DNA of 25,219 bases from the IMG/VR virus record IMGVR_UViG_3300036853_000080, positions 1 through 25,219 of that record; one strand, given 5' to 3'. Position numbers and translations under genes: made by a program. Positions 12,544-19,465 of the stretch are shown here, one piece after another. The notes beneath the pieces were generated by a model. That model was given only the letters and a program-made list of their open reading frames with translations. It was not told the DNA's origin and did no database searches. Numbering within the stretch: the first letter of the stretch is position 1; each line of letters begins with the position of its first letter. The DNA is from a virus.

Positions 12544-13608
12544 ATGCCATCAATTAGTAATGCTTTTTCGACCTACTCGGCGAAAGGCAACAGGGAAGAT
12601 CTGTCCAACAGCATCTACAACATCGACCCCTTCGATACACCGGTTCTTTCGATGTCTCGACGGCGGAACGCCAAAAACAGGACCTTCGATTGGCAGACGG
12701 AGAATCTGCCGGTAGTCGATCCGAACAATGCGCAGCTCGAAGGTTTTGACAACGTTCGCGGGGCGGCGACCCCCACGGTTCGTCTCACCAACGTTGCGCA
12801 GATTTCGAAGCGCGATGCGACCGTTACCGGATCGCAGGAAGCCGCCGATGCCGCTGGCAAAGGGTCCGAATTGGGTCATCAGATGGCAATGGCGTCCAAG
12901 GTCCTCAAATCGGACATGGAAACCATCATGTGCTCTCGACAAGCTCGTGATGATGGTGCCGATACAACGACCGCCCGCAAAACCGAAGCCATCTGCCATT
13001 GGATCGGTCGCGCAAGGGATAAGCTCGGCGCTGCTGCCGGTGCTGTTATTGGTGTTACCGCTGGTCTTCCGGTTCTGGCTACTGATGCTTTTGCTGCGGT
13101 TGCTGGTGCTTCCCAAGTCGCGATGACTGAATCAATGGTCGGCGATGCGATGCAGAAGGCATACACCAATGGTGCAAGTCCAGACGTTATGATCGTTCCT
13201 CCGGCGATCAAACGCACGGTCAGCACCTTCGATGGCCGCAATGGTTCGCAAATCCTCGTCGGCAAGACCGAAGTTACGGCAACGGTCGATGTTATCGCCA
13301 CCGATTTCGGTCGCATCAAGGTGTTGCCGTCGCGGTGGGTTCCGACCGATGTTTCGCTGATCCTCGACGCGGATTACCTCGCTACCGCGTTTTACAGGAA
13401 TTTCCGCACGTTCCCCCTCGCCAAGACCGGCGATGCGGACACGCGGATGATTCTCTGCGAGTGGGGCGTTGAGATGCGTAACCCGCTTGCACACATCTTG
13501 TTCAACGGTGTCAAGCAGGGTGCCATTATTACGACGATGGTTACTCAGGCTCAGTTGGACGCTGCGACCCAACCTCATGGCGGTCCCGTAATCGTCGACC
13601 GCAAGTAA
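12544..13608 (+). CDS. Major capsid protein, SU10-like
   Basis: A 354-aa HK97-fold-type shell protein. The N-terminus (MPSISNAFSTYSAKGNREDL, SNSIYNIDPFDTPVLSM) has the E-D-L, I-Y-N-I-P-x-DTP pattern of the SU10 capsid family (DUF5309). Later come VTGSQEAADAAG, a central Ala/Val-rich region (A domain or E-loop), PPAIKRTVSTFDGR, VDVIATDFGRIKVLPSRWVP and ILCEWGVEMRNPLAH, all in the usual family order. GAGG lies 9 bases upstream of the ATG. A terminator follows the gene. The pairing with an SU10-type adaptor at 14571 supports the family call. Confidence 0.93.
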   Translation: MPSISNAFSTYSAKGNREDLSNSIYNIDPFDTPVLSMSRRRNAKNRTFDWQTENLPVVDPNNAQLEGFDNVRGAATPTVRLTNVAQISKRDATVTGSQEAADAAGKGSELGHQMAMASKVLKSDMETIMCSRQARDDGADTTTARKTEAICHWIGRARDKLGAAAGAVIGVTAGLPVLATDAFAAVAGASQVAMTESMVGDAMQKAYTNGASPDVMIVPPAIKRTVSTFDGRNGSQILVGKTEVTATVDVIATDFGRIKVLPSRWVPTDVSLILDADYLATAFYRNFRTFPLAKTGDADTRMILCEWGVEMRNPLAHILFNGVKQGAIITTMVTQAQLDAATQPHGGPVIVDRK

Positions 13609-13624
13609 CTTTAGTCGGAGACTG

Positions 13625-13651
13625 CCTCCCCCTAACGGGGGAGGTTTATTT
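13625..13651 (+). terminator. Rho-independent terminator after the capsid gene
   Basis: CCTCCCCC (13625-13632), loop TAAC, GGGGGAGG (13637-13644), then TTTATTTG. The right arm GGGGGAGG is also the only ribosome-binding site for the next gene, so the hairpin would hide it in read-through mRNA. Confidence 0.85.
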
Positions 13652-13655
13652 GTAT

Positions 13656-13883
13656 ATGAAAATTTTGGTAACACTACTAGTTCTACATGTTCCAGGTGGC
13701 CGGGAAGTTATGATCAACCCGGATGAAATAGTGACCATGCGACAGGGTGAGCACAAAGGAAAATTCGTTCACGAAGACGTTGGTTGTTTAATAAACATGA
13801 GCGATGGGAAATTTGTTAGTGTAATTGAATCGTGTGCAGAGGTGCAAGGACGTATCGCGAAAGAACAGGGGAGTAAACCATGA
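13656..13883 (+). CDS. FlbD-like small phage protein, 75 aa
   Basis: The start could be ATG 13656 (MKILVTLLVLHVPGG) or TTG 13650, which is closer to the GGAGG. The layout is a strand I-L-V-T-L-L-V-L, a turn PGGREVMINPDEIVTM, then a strand pair CLINMSDGKFVSVIESC and a helix AEVQGRI. This is the pattern of the small flagellar protein FlbD (L-T-x-L-x-G, x-N-x-x-x-I, L-x-x-G-x-x-x-V-x-E-S-x-x-E-V), which also turns up as unnamed phage proteins. A role in flagellar control is not implied. The gene is the first after the capsid terminator and overlaps the lipoprotein start as ATGA. Confidence 0.7.
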   Translation: MKILVTLLVLHVPGGREVMINPDEIVTMRQGEHKGKFVHEDVGCLINMSDGKFVSVIESCAEVQGRIAKEQGSKP

Positions 13884-14071
13884 TATGGAAAATCGCTTTG
13901 ATTGCACTACCGCTCGCCGGTTGTGTTACAACCGATGATCGTGGTCTACAGGAGTTACTTGCAGAGCGGGCCAGTCGCACCGACGTGGCACTTGCCATCG
14001 CTGAAGTTGTGTGTAAACAGCAGGCGCGAACGTTGGTACAAATCGCACGCTGCGAACTGAGGAGTAGGTAG
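13880..14071 (+). CDS. Small predicted lipoprotein, 63 aa
   Basis: The product begins MIWKIALIALPLAGC, a short signal peptide with lipobox LAGC and lipidation expected at Cys15. The mature part is about 49 residues, mostly one helix (LQELLAERASRTDVALAIAE) with two more Cys near the C-terminus. GGGGAG lies upstream of the ATG, which overlaps the previous stop. It is not obviously related to the lipoprotein at 4106-4303 beyond size and the V-T after the Cys. Small phage lipoproteins can block superinfection or act in lysis; neither can be decided here. Confidence 0.75.
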   Translation: MIWKIALIALPLAGCVTTDDRGLQELLAERASRTDVALAIAEVVCKQQARTLVQIARCELRSR

Positions 14072-14073
14072 CT

Positions 14074-14229
14074 ATGCCTTCAAAGACATCTAAGCAAGCC
14101 CGAACGATGGCCGCCGCTGCGCACGATCCGAAATTTGCAAAGAAAGTGGGCATCCCGGTTAAGGTGGCCAAGGAATTCAATAAGGCTGACAAGGGCACCG
14201 GGAAGATTAAGCCCAAGCGGCGGAAGTAA
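14074..14229 (+). CDS. Small basic phage protein, 51 aa
   Basis: ATG at 14074 with GGAG 9 bases upstream. The product is MPSKTSKQARTMAAAAHDPK, then FAKKVGIPVKVAKEFNKADK, then a Lys/Arg-rich end (IKPKRRK). Proteins with the pattern SKKQAR-M-AAAAHDPKFAKK-GI-KVAKEF-ADK are frequent in phages of many hosts and remain without a known role. The strong positive charge suggests DNA or RNA binding, or packing with DNA inside the head; this is inference. It lies between the capsid and adaptor genes. Confidence 0.85.
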   Translation: MPSKTSKQARTMAAAAHDPKFAKKVGIPVKVAKEFNKADKGTGKIKPKRRK

Positions 14230-14241
14230 TATTCCGTATAC

Positions 14242-14270
14242 TTGACAGCGAACTCAGGGTGTGGTACCAT
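14242..14270 (+). promoter_or_regulatory. Promoter whose -10 overlaps a start codon
   Basis: TTGACA (14242-14247), 14 bases, TGg, TACCAT (14265-14270), spacer 17. Transcription would begin near 14277, inside the 14269-14571 gene, so its transcript should serve the adaptor and tail genes rather than that gene. Upstream it shares TATAC with the promoters at 3413 and 3660. Confidence 0.55.
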
Positions 14271-14571
14271 GGCTGAGAAGAAAGTAATTTATCGTGACGA
14301 TGGTACGGTAAAGCGTACCATGATCTGGGAGGACGACCAACCTGAAATAGTGCACGTACAGACTACGCAAGACCTCACGCAGACGCTAGAAAATAACAAA
14401 ATAATGCGTGAGATGCACCCTAGACGGTCCACAAATAAGTTGCTGGCCCGAGGGGTGCCCGTTTCGGTCGCGGAACGAGCAATGCGTGAAGAATGGGATG
14501 AGAGCGATTGGAAAAAGTGGCTCAATGACCCAGACAACGCAGCTTTCCGAGTTTGGCCGGGACAGGTATAA
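14269..14571 (+). CDS. Conserved phage protein between capsid and adaptor genes, 100 aa
   Basis: ATG 14269 gives MAEKKVIYRDDGTVKRTMIW. The N-terminal strand-rich part, then TTQDLTQTLENNKIMREMHP, and a C-terminal KKWLNDPDNAAFRVWPGQV match a phage protein type I know from the neck region of similar genomes; the WLNDPDN-AFR-PG end is characteristic. The role is unknown, probably in the head or head-tail joint. There is no clear ribosome-binding site (only AGGG about 10 bases upstream) and the ATG sits within a -10 element, so translation must come from longer upstream mRNA. The next in-frame ATG is at 14320. The stop overlaps the adaptor start (TAATG). Confidence 0.8.
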   Translation: MAEKKVIYRDDGTVKRTMIWEDDQPEIVHVQTTQDLTQTLENNKIMREMHPRRSTNKLLARGVPVSVAERAMREEWDESDWKKWLNDPDNAAFRVWPGQV

Positions 14572-15209
14572 TGGGTACGTTTCTCACCGACAAATGCAAC
14601 GAAATTCGTAACTGGTTGGCGATCGGTTCGGACGTTTATCCGGACCCAGTTGTAACCGGTTGGATTCGTATGGCTGAGGAATACTTGTCGACGGTTCTGC
14701 GCGTCAAACACATGATTCAGATCGACACCTCCACGTTAATTAAAGATCGAGTTCCGTTGCCGTTGGATTGGCAGGAAGTTCGGTTGGTTCGCAGATTAGA
14801 TACGGATGGTGTTTGTCGATACCAAACCCCCGACGCATTTTTCAACCCAGAATTCCCGGATGGACCGGAACCTCCGTACAACACGCGAAATTCTCGATAT
14901 TGCATTCTGGGTAATTATTTATTCGTTGGTGAGGTTACTTCTTCACCGGGGTTGGAAGTGGAGTTAACGTATTATCAGAACATACCTCCGCTTACTGATG
15001 ATGTTAATAATTGGCCAAATTGTTTCCATCCAACTGTGTATACATTGAAGATTCTTCATATCGCTTCGTTGTACGCGATTGAAGATGAGCGAGGGGTGAC
15101 TTGGGACAACGAAGTTTCGCGGGCGGTGAATACAATGAACGCGGCCCATAAGGTCGATATGGCTAGCGGTTCTGTGCTGATGCAGGTGCGCAAAAAGACG
15201 TTCGGATAG
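14571..15209 (+). CDS. Head-tail adaptor protein, SU10-like
   Basis: It is expected to sit under the portal and link it to the tail nozzle. The 212-aa product starts at ATG 14571, overlapping the previous stop. The N-terminus is MGTFLTDKCNEIRNWLAIGS, with VVTGWIRMAEEYLSTVLRV, two helices typical of adaptors; then a strand region PLPLDWQEVRLVRRLD, YLFVGEVTSSPGLEVELTYY, and a helical end (YTLKILHIASLYAIEDERG) near the C-terminus. Sequence order and length match the SU10 adaptor type. The first nozzle-type gene follows further downstream, after the fibres. Confidence 0.85.
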   Translation: MGTFLTDKCNEIRNWLAIGSDVYPDPVVTGWIRMAEEYLSTVLRVKHMIQIDTSTLIKDRVPLPLDWQEVRLVRRLDTDGVCRYQTPDAFFNPEFPDGPEPPYNTRNSRYCILGNYLFVGEVTSSPGLEVELTYYQNIPPLTDDVNNWPNCFHPTVYTLKILHIASLYAIEDERGVTWDNEVSRAVNTMNAAHKVDMASGSVLMQVRKKTFG

Positions 15210-15212
15210 TTT

Positions 15213-15434
15213 ATGGGCCGGAAGTACGGGTTAGGAAAGTACGGCAGGAATTCTTACGATCTGCAACCACCCGCAGAAAACCCGCCGTGGGTTCCCGTGC
15301 CCGAGATACCAATTGAAATATGGTCCCCCATCGTCGGGGAACCGCCGCCCGCTTGGGCTTCGTCGTTACCACAGTTTGCTTGTGACGCGCCAGAAATTTG
15401 GAAGCCGTTGGTTAACCCAACATACTGTCAATAG
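15213..15434 (+). CDS. Small Pro/Tyr-rich virion-region protein, 73 aa
   Basis: It starts 4 bases after the adaptor stop, with no strong ribosome-binding site, so coupling to the adaptor is likely. The N-terminus has short GlyTyr repeats (RKYGLGKYGRNSYDL), a pattern found in small tail-associated phage proteins; the rest is Pro and Trp rich (PPWVPVPEIPIEIWSPIVGE) and probably extended. It may be a linker or minor tail component. No family with a known role is recognised. Confidence 0.65.
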   Translation: MGRKYGLGKYGRNSYDLQPPAENPPWVPVPEIPIEIWSPIVGEPPPAWASSLPQFACDAPEIWKPLVNPTYCQ

Positions 15435-15442
15435 GGCTAGAC

Positions 15443-17320
15443 ATGGCTGACGGGTTCACACAGAATTTGGGGTTGACCAAACCCGACGTTGGTTATTCCG
15501 ATGATACTTGGGGCGAGAAATTAAATACCAACTTCGACATCATCGATAAGATGAAGTCGGTCTACATTTCGGATACGCCTCCCCCTGTTACGGTTCCTGG
15601 AGCGTTGTGGTGGGAAAGCGATACCGGCATCCTGTATCTTTTGTACAACGATAGTACATCGCTTCAATGGGTAGGAATTGGTGGAGGCGGTGGAGGCGGG
15701 GGCGGTGCTTTTCCAGAGGCTCCTATCGACGGAGTAGTTTACGGTCGCCAGAACGCCGGTTGGACACCGACCCTTCCGGACGCCCCGAATAATACTAATA
15801 CTTACGGGCGTAAAGGCAATGCTTGGTCCATCATAACCAGTTTGGTTGACGCCGCTGTTGACGGCAACCTTTACGGGCGCAAGAACGGTGCTTGGTCGGT
15901 AGTTCCAGCTAGCTTGGCTGATGCTCCGGCAGACGGTAATTATTACAGCCGCCGTAATTCGGCATGGGCTGTTGCCCCCACGGGGTTGAGCGATGCCCCA
16001 AGCGATGGTAATTCGTACGGGCGCAAGAACGGTGCTTGGGCGGTTATAGCCGGAGGTACCGATGCTCCGTCCGATGGATTCGCTTATGGGCGCATAAACG
16101 GTGCTTGGAGTAAGGTAGCGGGGCTTAGCTTAGCAAATGTATTCGCGGTAACGAGCGCCGCCGCTCTTGTTTTAGGACCGAATGGTGCGGCTAACCCAAC
16201 GCTGTCGATAGACACTTCTGTCGGCGCTTCTGCGGTAACTGGCCTCAACTTACAAACAAGAGCGGCAGGAGCGGGTGTTTATCTGTCCGCCACTTCTTCC
16301 GCTGCGAGTGAAGGGTTGTTTATCAATCCCAAGGGTACCGGTAAGCTGACTTTGTGTAATCAAAACGCACTCGGCGTAATTTATGTCGGCAACGGGGCCT
16401 TTTCCGGCGACGATAGTTTAATTCTGATGAATCGAGCTTATACGCCCGCGAGCGGGTTGCTCAATTCACACGCGATGCGCGATGAAAGCGTGATGACGCA
16501 GAACGTAACTGGCGGTGCTTTTTCGGGTTATTCGTCATTCGACTGTGCGCCGCAATTCAAAGGTGTTTGCACAACGGCGATGAACCACATCCATTCGTTC
16601 CAATCGCGTCCGATTTATTGGTCAACCGGCCACGTAAACGAAATGGCTGGGTTTACCTTCCAAGCTGGTGCCTTCAGCGGTACTGTTGACAGCGCCTACG
16701 GCTTCATGATGATGGACGGCATCGAACAGACAGGCGGTGTAATCACCAATCAGTACGCATTTTATTCCAATACATTGACGGCGGGCGACAACAATTATTT
16801 CTTGTGGGGTGGCAACAATCCGTCCTACTTGCCGGGTGTGTTGCGGCTCGGAACCAACCCCGCTGGCATTTCGGTTGAGGCGCTGTTGGTGTCTTACAAT
16901 GGTGCAGCTACTTTCGGCACATCGTTTGCTGATACTTACGCTGGTGCCGCACAATTAACTGCTAACTTGTTTTATCGGGCCGGTGTTGTTGTAGGCTCCG
17001 TTACTACGACGCTGACCGGTACGCAATTCAATCCGACATCCGACGAGACACTCAAGAACTTCATCGGCCCATATGATCCGAAAGCAGCAATTGAAATTAT
17101 CCGCGCCGATCCAGTTCGTGAATTTACCTGGAAAGTGGACGATAGTCACGAAATAGGATGGGGCGCGCAGACATCCTACGCGATATCGCCTGATTTAGCG
17201 ACGCCTCCGTCTCACGAAGGACTTCCGTGGGGGATGGATAAGACAAAACGAATTCCGTATATTTGGGCGACGATTACTGATCTGCTCGACCGCGTAGAAG
17301 CATTGGAAGCTGCACGATGA
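15443..17320 (+). CDS. Tail fibre with repeat region and C-terminal S74-type chaperone domain
   Basis: A 625-aa receptor-binding candidate. Residues 1-40 form an anchor domain (NLGLTKPDVGYSDDTWGEKL, NTNFDIIDKM) shared with the protein at 19466. Nine glycines in a row (80-88) form a hinge. Residues 91-225 hold six repeats of the DAPSDGNSYGRKNGAWAV type. A strand-rich shaft and tip follow. The end has an intramolecular chaperone of the peptidase S74 (endosialidase) kind: TSDETLKNFIGPYDPKAAIE with Ser533 and Lys538 as the expected self-cleavage pair, ending in a coiled coil (ITDLLDRVEALEAAR). Such domains fold the trimer and then cut themselves off. The host receptor is unknown. Confidence 0.9.
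   Translation: MADGFTQNLGLTKPDVGYSDDTWGEKLNTNFDIIDKMKSVYISDTPPPVTVPGALWWESDTGILYLLYNDSTSLQWVGIGGGGGGGGGAFPEAPIDGVVYGRQNAGWTPTLPDAPNNTNTYGRKGNAWSIITSLVDAAVDGNLYGRKNGAWSVVPASLADAPADGNYYSRRNSAWAVAPTGLSDAPSDGNSYGRKNGAWAVIAGGTDAPSDGFAYGRINGAWSKVAGLSLANVFAVTSAAALVLGPNGAANPTLSIDTSVGASAVTGLNLQTRAAGAGVYLSATSSAASEGLFINPKGTGKLTLCNQNALGVIYVGNGAFSGDDSLILMNRAYTPASGLLNSHAMRDESVMTQNVTGGAFSGYSSFDCAPQFKGVCTTAMNHIHSFQSRPIYWSTGHVNEMAGFTFQAGAFSGTVDSAYGFMMMDGIEQTGGVITNQYAFYSNTLTAGDNNYFLWGGNNPSYLPGVLRLGTNPAGISVEALLVSYNGAATFGTSFADTYAGAAQLTANLFYRAGVVVGSVTTTLTGTQFNPTSDETLKNFIGPYDPKAAIEIIRADPVREFTWKVDDSHEIGWGAQTSYAISPDLATPPSHEGLPWGMDKTKRIPYIWATITDLLDRVEALEAAR
15713..16117 (+). repeat. Six in-frame tail-fibre repeats of 20-24 residues
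   Basis: Each unit has the form DAPxDGxxYGRxNGAWxxV with variable links. Units begin at about residues 91, 112, 136, 160, 184 and 207 of the fibre. The first two and the fourth are the most diverged. A seventh copy lies in the separate tail protein at 17493, encoded near 17840-17890. Confidence 0.9.
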
Positions 17321-17493
17321 AGCAACAGGAAGCGATTGCATTGATTATATATCTTCAACGTGCGAGCAGCATCGTTCCGACCACCGGGAATGAATGGAAT
17401 GTGATTGCGTCGGGTATCAAATTAATCGAGGACATCGCGAACGGCAAGGTCGAAATCGAAGTGAAGCCGATCAATTCGGTGGGGAATTCGTAA
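17317..17493 (+). CDS. Small protein between fibre genes, 58 aa
   Basis: ATG at 17317 overlaps the fibre stop (ATGA) and the TAA overlaps the next ATG (TAATG), so all three frames are coupled. The product is MKQQEAIALIIYLQRASSIV, PTTGNEWNVIASGIKLIEDI, then a short strand KVEIEVKPINSVG. It is probably a small alpha-beta protein with no signal peptide. It could be a fibre assembly helper by position; nothing in the sequence proves it. Confidence 0.7.
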   Translation: MKQQEAIALIIYLQRASSIVPTTGNEWNVIASGIKLIEDIANGKVEIEVKPINSVGNS

Positions 17494-18722
17494 TGGCGTT
17501 CGATTTTCCAGATAATCCGAGTATTGGAACGGTGTACGGGGATTACACCTGGGACGGAGAGAAGTGGGCCGTTACATCTGATGGAAGTGGAGGCGGTGGC
17601 GGAACTCCGAGCGATACCAATCCGATTATGGACGGCGTTGCTGCCCCCGGCGTTTCTGATAATTACTCACGCGGCGACCACGTTCACCCAACTGACACAT
17701 CGCGCGCCGCCGCAAGTGCAATTCCGATTCCAGCCACCGCTGTTCCGCTTATAGAAGGAACGGCGGCAGTCGGTGTTTCTGTCAAATATGCCCGTGAAGA
17801 TCACGTCCACCCCGCAAGCGGCGGAGGAGGCGGCATAACCGATGCACCTTCAGACGGCAAGACTTACGGCCGTTTAAACGGAGCGTGGTCGCAAGCATTG
17901 GCGATCACGGGCGGAACGTTAACAGGACCGTTGACGTTAGCAGCGGACCCGGCATCGGTAATGCAGGCGGCAACGAAACAGTACGTCGATGCGAACAGCA
18001 TGACGCAAGCCGTTGCTGATGCACGATATGTTAATATCACTGGCGATACAATGACGGGAGGTGTCAATACACCTGCGAGTTCGGTCAATCAGCTTGGTGA
18101 TGTCTACGCTATTCGCAGCGCTAATACTGGCATCGTATTTTTTGGCAGCAACATTGCACAGTACATCTATTTCGACGGTACGCAGTTCCTTTTCCAAGGA
18201 GCGCCGATCCAAGCGTCGCTGAATGCAGCTTCGGCTGCGGTAACAGCCGCACCGGGCGACAACGACACCAGCGTTGCAACAACGGCCTTTGTTCAAGCTG
18301 CCCTTGCGGCAGCTGGAGGAGGAGGATTCCCCGCTGGCACCAAGACGGTGTTTTATCAAGCGGCGGCACCAACTGGCTGGACTAGGATTACGACCGTCGA
18401 TGATGTGGGTTTACGTGTCGTTGGGTCTGGAGGCGCTCCGGGCGGCGCGGTGCAAGGCACCAGCAACTTCTCGGTTGTGTTCTCGCAGACCGTGACCGGC
18501 AATACCACGCTGTTGCAGTCGCAAATTCCGTCTCATACTCATACAGTTAATCAATCCACAAATGCTGGCGTGCTCGGTAATACATCGGGCGGCTCGGCGA
18601 ATTTCTGGTATGCTTACGCTGGTACATTCAATGCCGGTGTAACTGGCGGCGATGGCGCGCACAGTCACCCAGTTACCCTTAACCTCAAGTTCGTTGACCT
18701 CATACTCGCGAGCAAGAACTGA
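17493..18722 (+). CDS. Second tail fibre or tip protein with His-rich C-terminus
   Basis: The start at ATG 17493 is preferred, giving 409 aa; the frame is open further upstream but overlaps the 58-aa gene. Modules in order: a short N-terminal fold (FPDNPSIGTVYGDYTWDGEK), a Gly linker, two repeats ending YSRGDHVHPTD and YAREDHVHP, another Gly linker, one copy of the DAPSDGKTYGRLNGAW repeat of the first fibre, and shaft segments (GGTLTGPLTLAADP, VNITGDTMTGG, NDTSVATTAFVQAAL). The C-terminus has SHTHTV and HSHPVTLNLKFVDLI, resembling the metal-binding tip of short tail fibres such as T4 gp12. It probably binds host surface sugars. Confidence 0.85.
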   Translation: MAFDFPDNPSIGTVYGDYTWDGEKWAVTSDGSGGGGGTPSDTNPIMDGVAAPGVSDNYSRGDHVHPTDTSRAAASAIPIPATAVPLIEGTAAVGVSVKYAREDHVHPASGGGGGITDAPSDGKTYGRLNGAWSQALAITGGTLTGPLTLAADPASVMQAATKQYVDANSMTQAVADARYVNITGDTMTGGVNTPASSVNQLGDVYAIRSANTGIVFFGSNIAQYIYFDGTQFLFQGAPIQASLNAASAAVTAAPGDNDTSVATTAFVQAALAAAGGGGFPAGTKTVFYQAAAPTGWTRITTVDDVGLRVVGSGGAPGGAVQGTSNFSVVFSQTVTGNTTLLQSQIPSHTHTVNQSTNAGVLGNTSGGSANFWYAYAGTFNAGVTGGDGAHSHPVTLNLKFVDLILASKN

Positions 18723-19045
18723 TGGTCAAAATTCCGCACGCCGACGAAGGCGCGATCTGCCCGCTGCACAAGGTCGATACCTCGACCGTGTGTCACAAGT
18801 GTCCGTGGTGGTGTCGCGTGATTGGTAAGAACCCACAGAGCGAGGAAATGATTGATGATTGGCGCTGCGCAATAGCGCTGCTGCCGATGTTGTTAATCGA
18901 AAATGCGCAGATGACGCGGCAAGCTGGTGCGGCAACAGAAACGCTGCGTAATGAAATCGTCAAGGGCGTAGCCGAAACGATAATGGTTGCGACTGGGCAA
19001 CAAACTGGAAGATTGATCGATGCGCGTAACAATCGTAGTTCCTGA
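18722..19045 (+). CDS. Cys-rich phage protein of the tail region, 107 aa
   Basis: ATG at 18722 overlaps the previous TGA (TGATG). The N-terminus holds CPLHKVDTSTVCHKCPWWCR: cysteines and a His in a C-x2-H, C-x2-C-x3-C layout suited to one zinc ion. The rest is helical (WRCAIALLPMLLIENAQM, then TETLRNEIVKGVAETIMVAT). The CPLH-C-x-x-CPWW motif occurs in unnamed phage proteins near tail genes. It may be a tail-assembly factor or chaperone. The end overlaps the next gene by 26 bases. Confidence 0.8.
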   Translation: MVKIPHADEGAICPLHKVDTSTVCHKCPWWCRVIGKNPQSEEMIDDWRCAIALLPMLLIENAQMTRQAGAATETLRNEIVKGVAETIMVATGQQTGRLIDARNNRSS

Positions 19046-19283
19046 CAACAAAGTTTCAGTCGACGGTTATCCACAGACCGTGGACTGTGCGGAACTGGCC
19101 GCCGAAGGCAAGCATGCCGTGCAATGGTACGACACGATGGGCGAAGTTGAGTTCGCCAGCACTTTCGACCAAGAGACGATGCAAACGAATCGCTTGCCGA
19201 ATGAGATAATCACTGACTTTTCGGCTTATCAACCGTATGTTGATGCTTGGGAAGTAAAGAGTAAAGAGAGGAGTGTGTCATGA
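19020..19283 (+). CDS. Tail-region conserved protein, 87 aa
   Basis: ATG at 19020 with GGAAG about 9 bases upstream, inside the end of the previous gene. The product is MRVTIVVPDNKVSVDGYPQT, then AEGKHAVQWYDTMGEVEFAS. The opening strand, V-DG turn and HAVQW-x-x-x-GE-E motif match a widespread small phage protein found beside fibre genes, often near fibre assembly genes, with no proven role. The TGA overlaps the next ATG. Confidence 0.85.
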   Translation: MRVTIVVPDNKVSVDGYPQTVDCAELAAEGKHAVQWYDTMGEVEFASTFDQETMQTNRLPNEIITDFSAYQPYVDAWEVKSKERSVS

Positions 19284-19450
19284 CACTTGGCCTCGCGTAT
19301 TGGATTCTAATGTTGGCGTGGTTCGTATTCGGTCTGCTGCTCCATTTCGGCGTGGTTGGCGGTATTTGGGCGGGCGGCAACGTTGTGTTGTTGTTTGTTT
19401 TGTTCCTGCTGTTGGGTTGGCAGGTATTTGGGCCGCCGCTTCGCAGGTAG
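19280..19450 (+). CDS. Small two-helix membrane protein, 56 aa
   Basis: ATG at 19280 overlaps the previous stop (ATGA) and follows AGAGAGGAG, a good ribosome-binding site. The product is almost all hydrophobic: MTLGLAYWILMLAWFVFGLL, then a short GGIWAGG turn, then VVLLFVLFLLLGWQVFG, ending in PPLRR. Two membrane helices in a hairpin are clear. Such proteins can be holins; with no endolysin beside it this stays a possibility, not a call. Confidence 0.75.
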   Translation: MTLGLAYWILMLAWFVFGLLLHFGVVGGIWAGGNVVLLFVLFLLLGWQVFGPPLRR

Positions 19451-19465
19451 AAAGAGGGTCTAATT

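Noticed and set aside
14567-14572. Perfect TATAAT over the adaptor start codon
   Set aside because: No TG extension and the hexamer 17 bases upstream (TTTCCG) is a poor -35; it follows from Val-stop overlapping Met.
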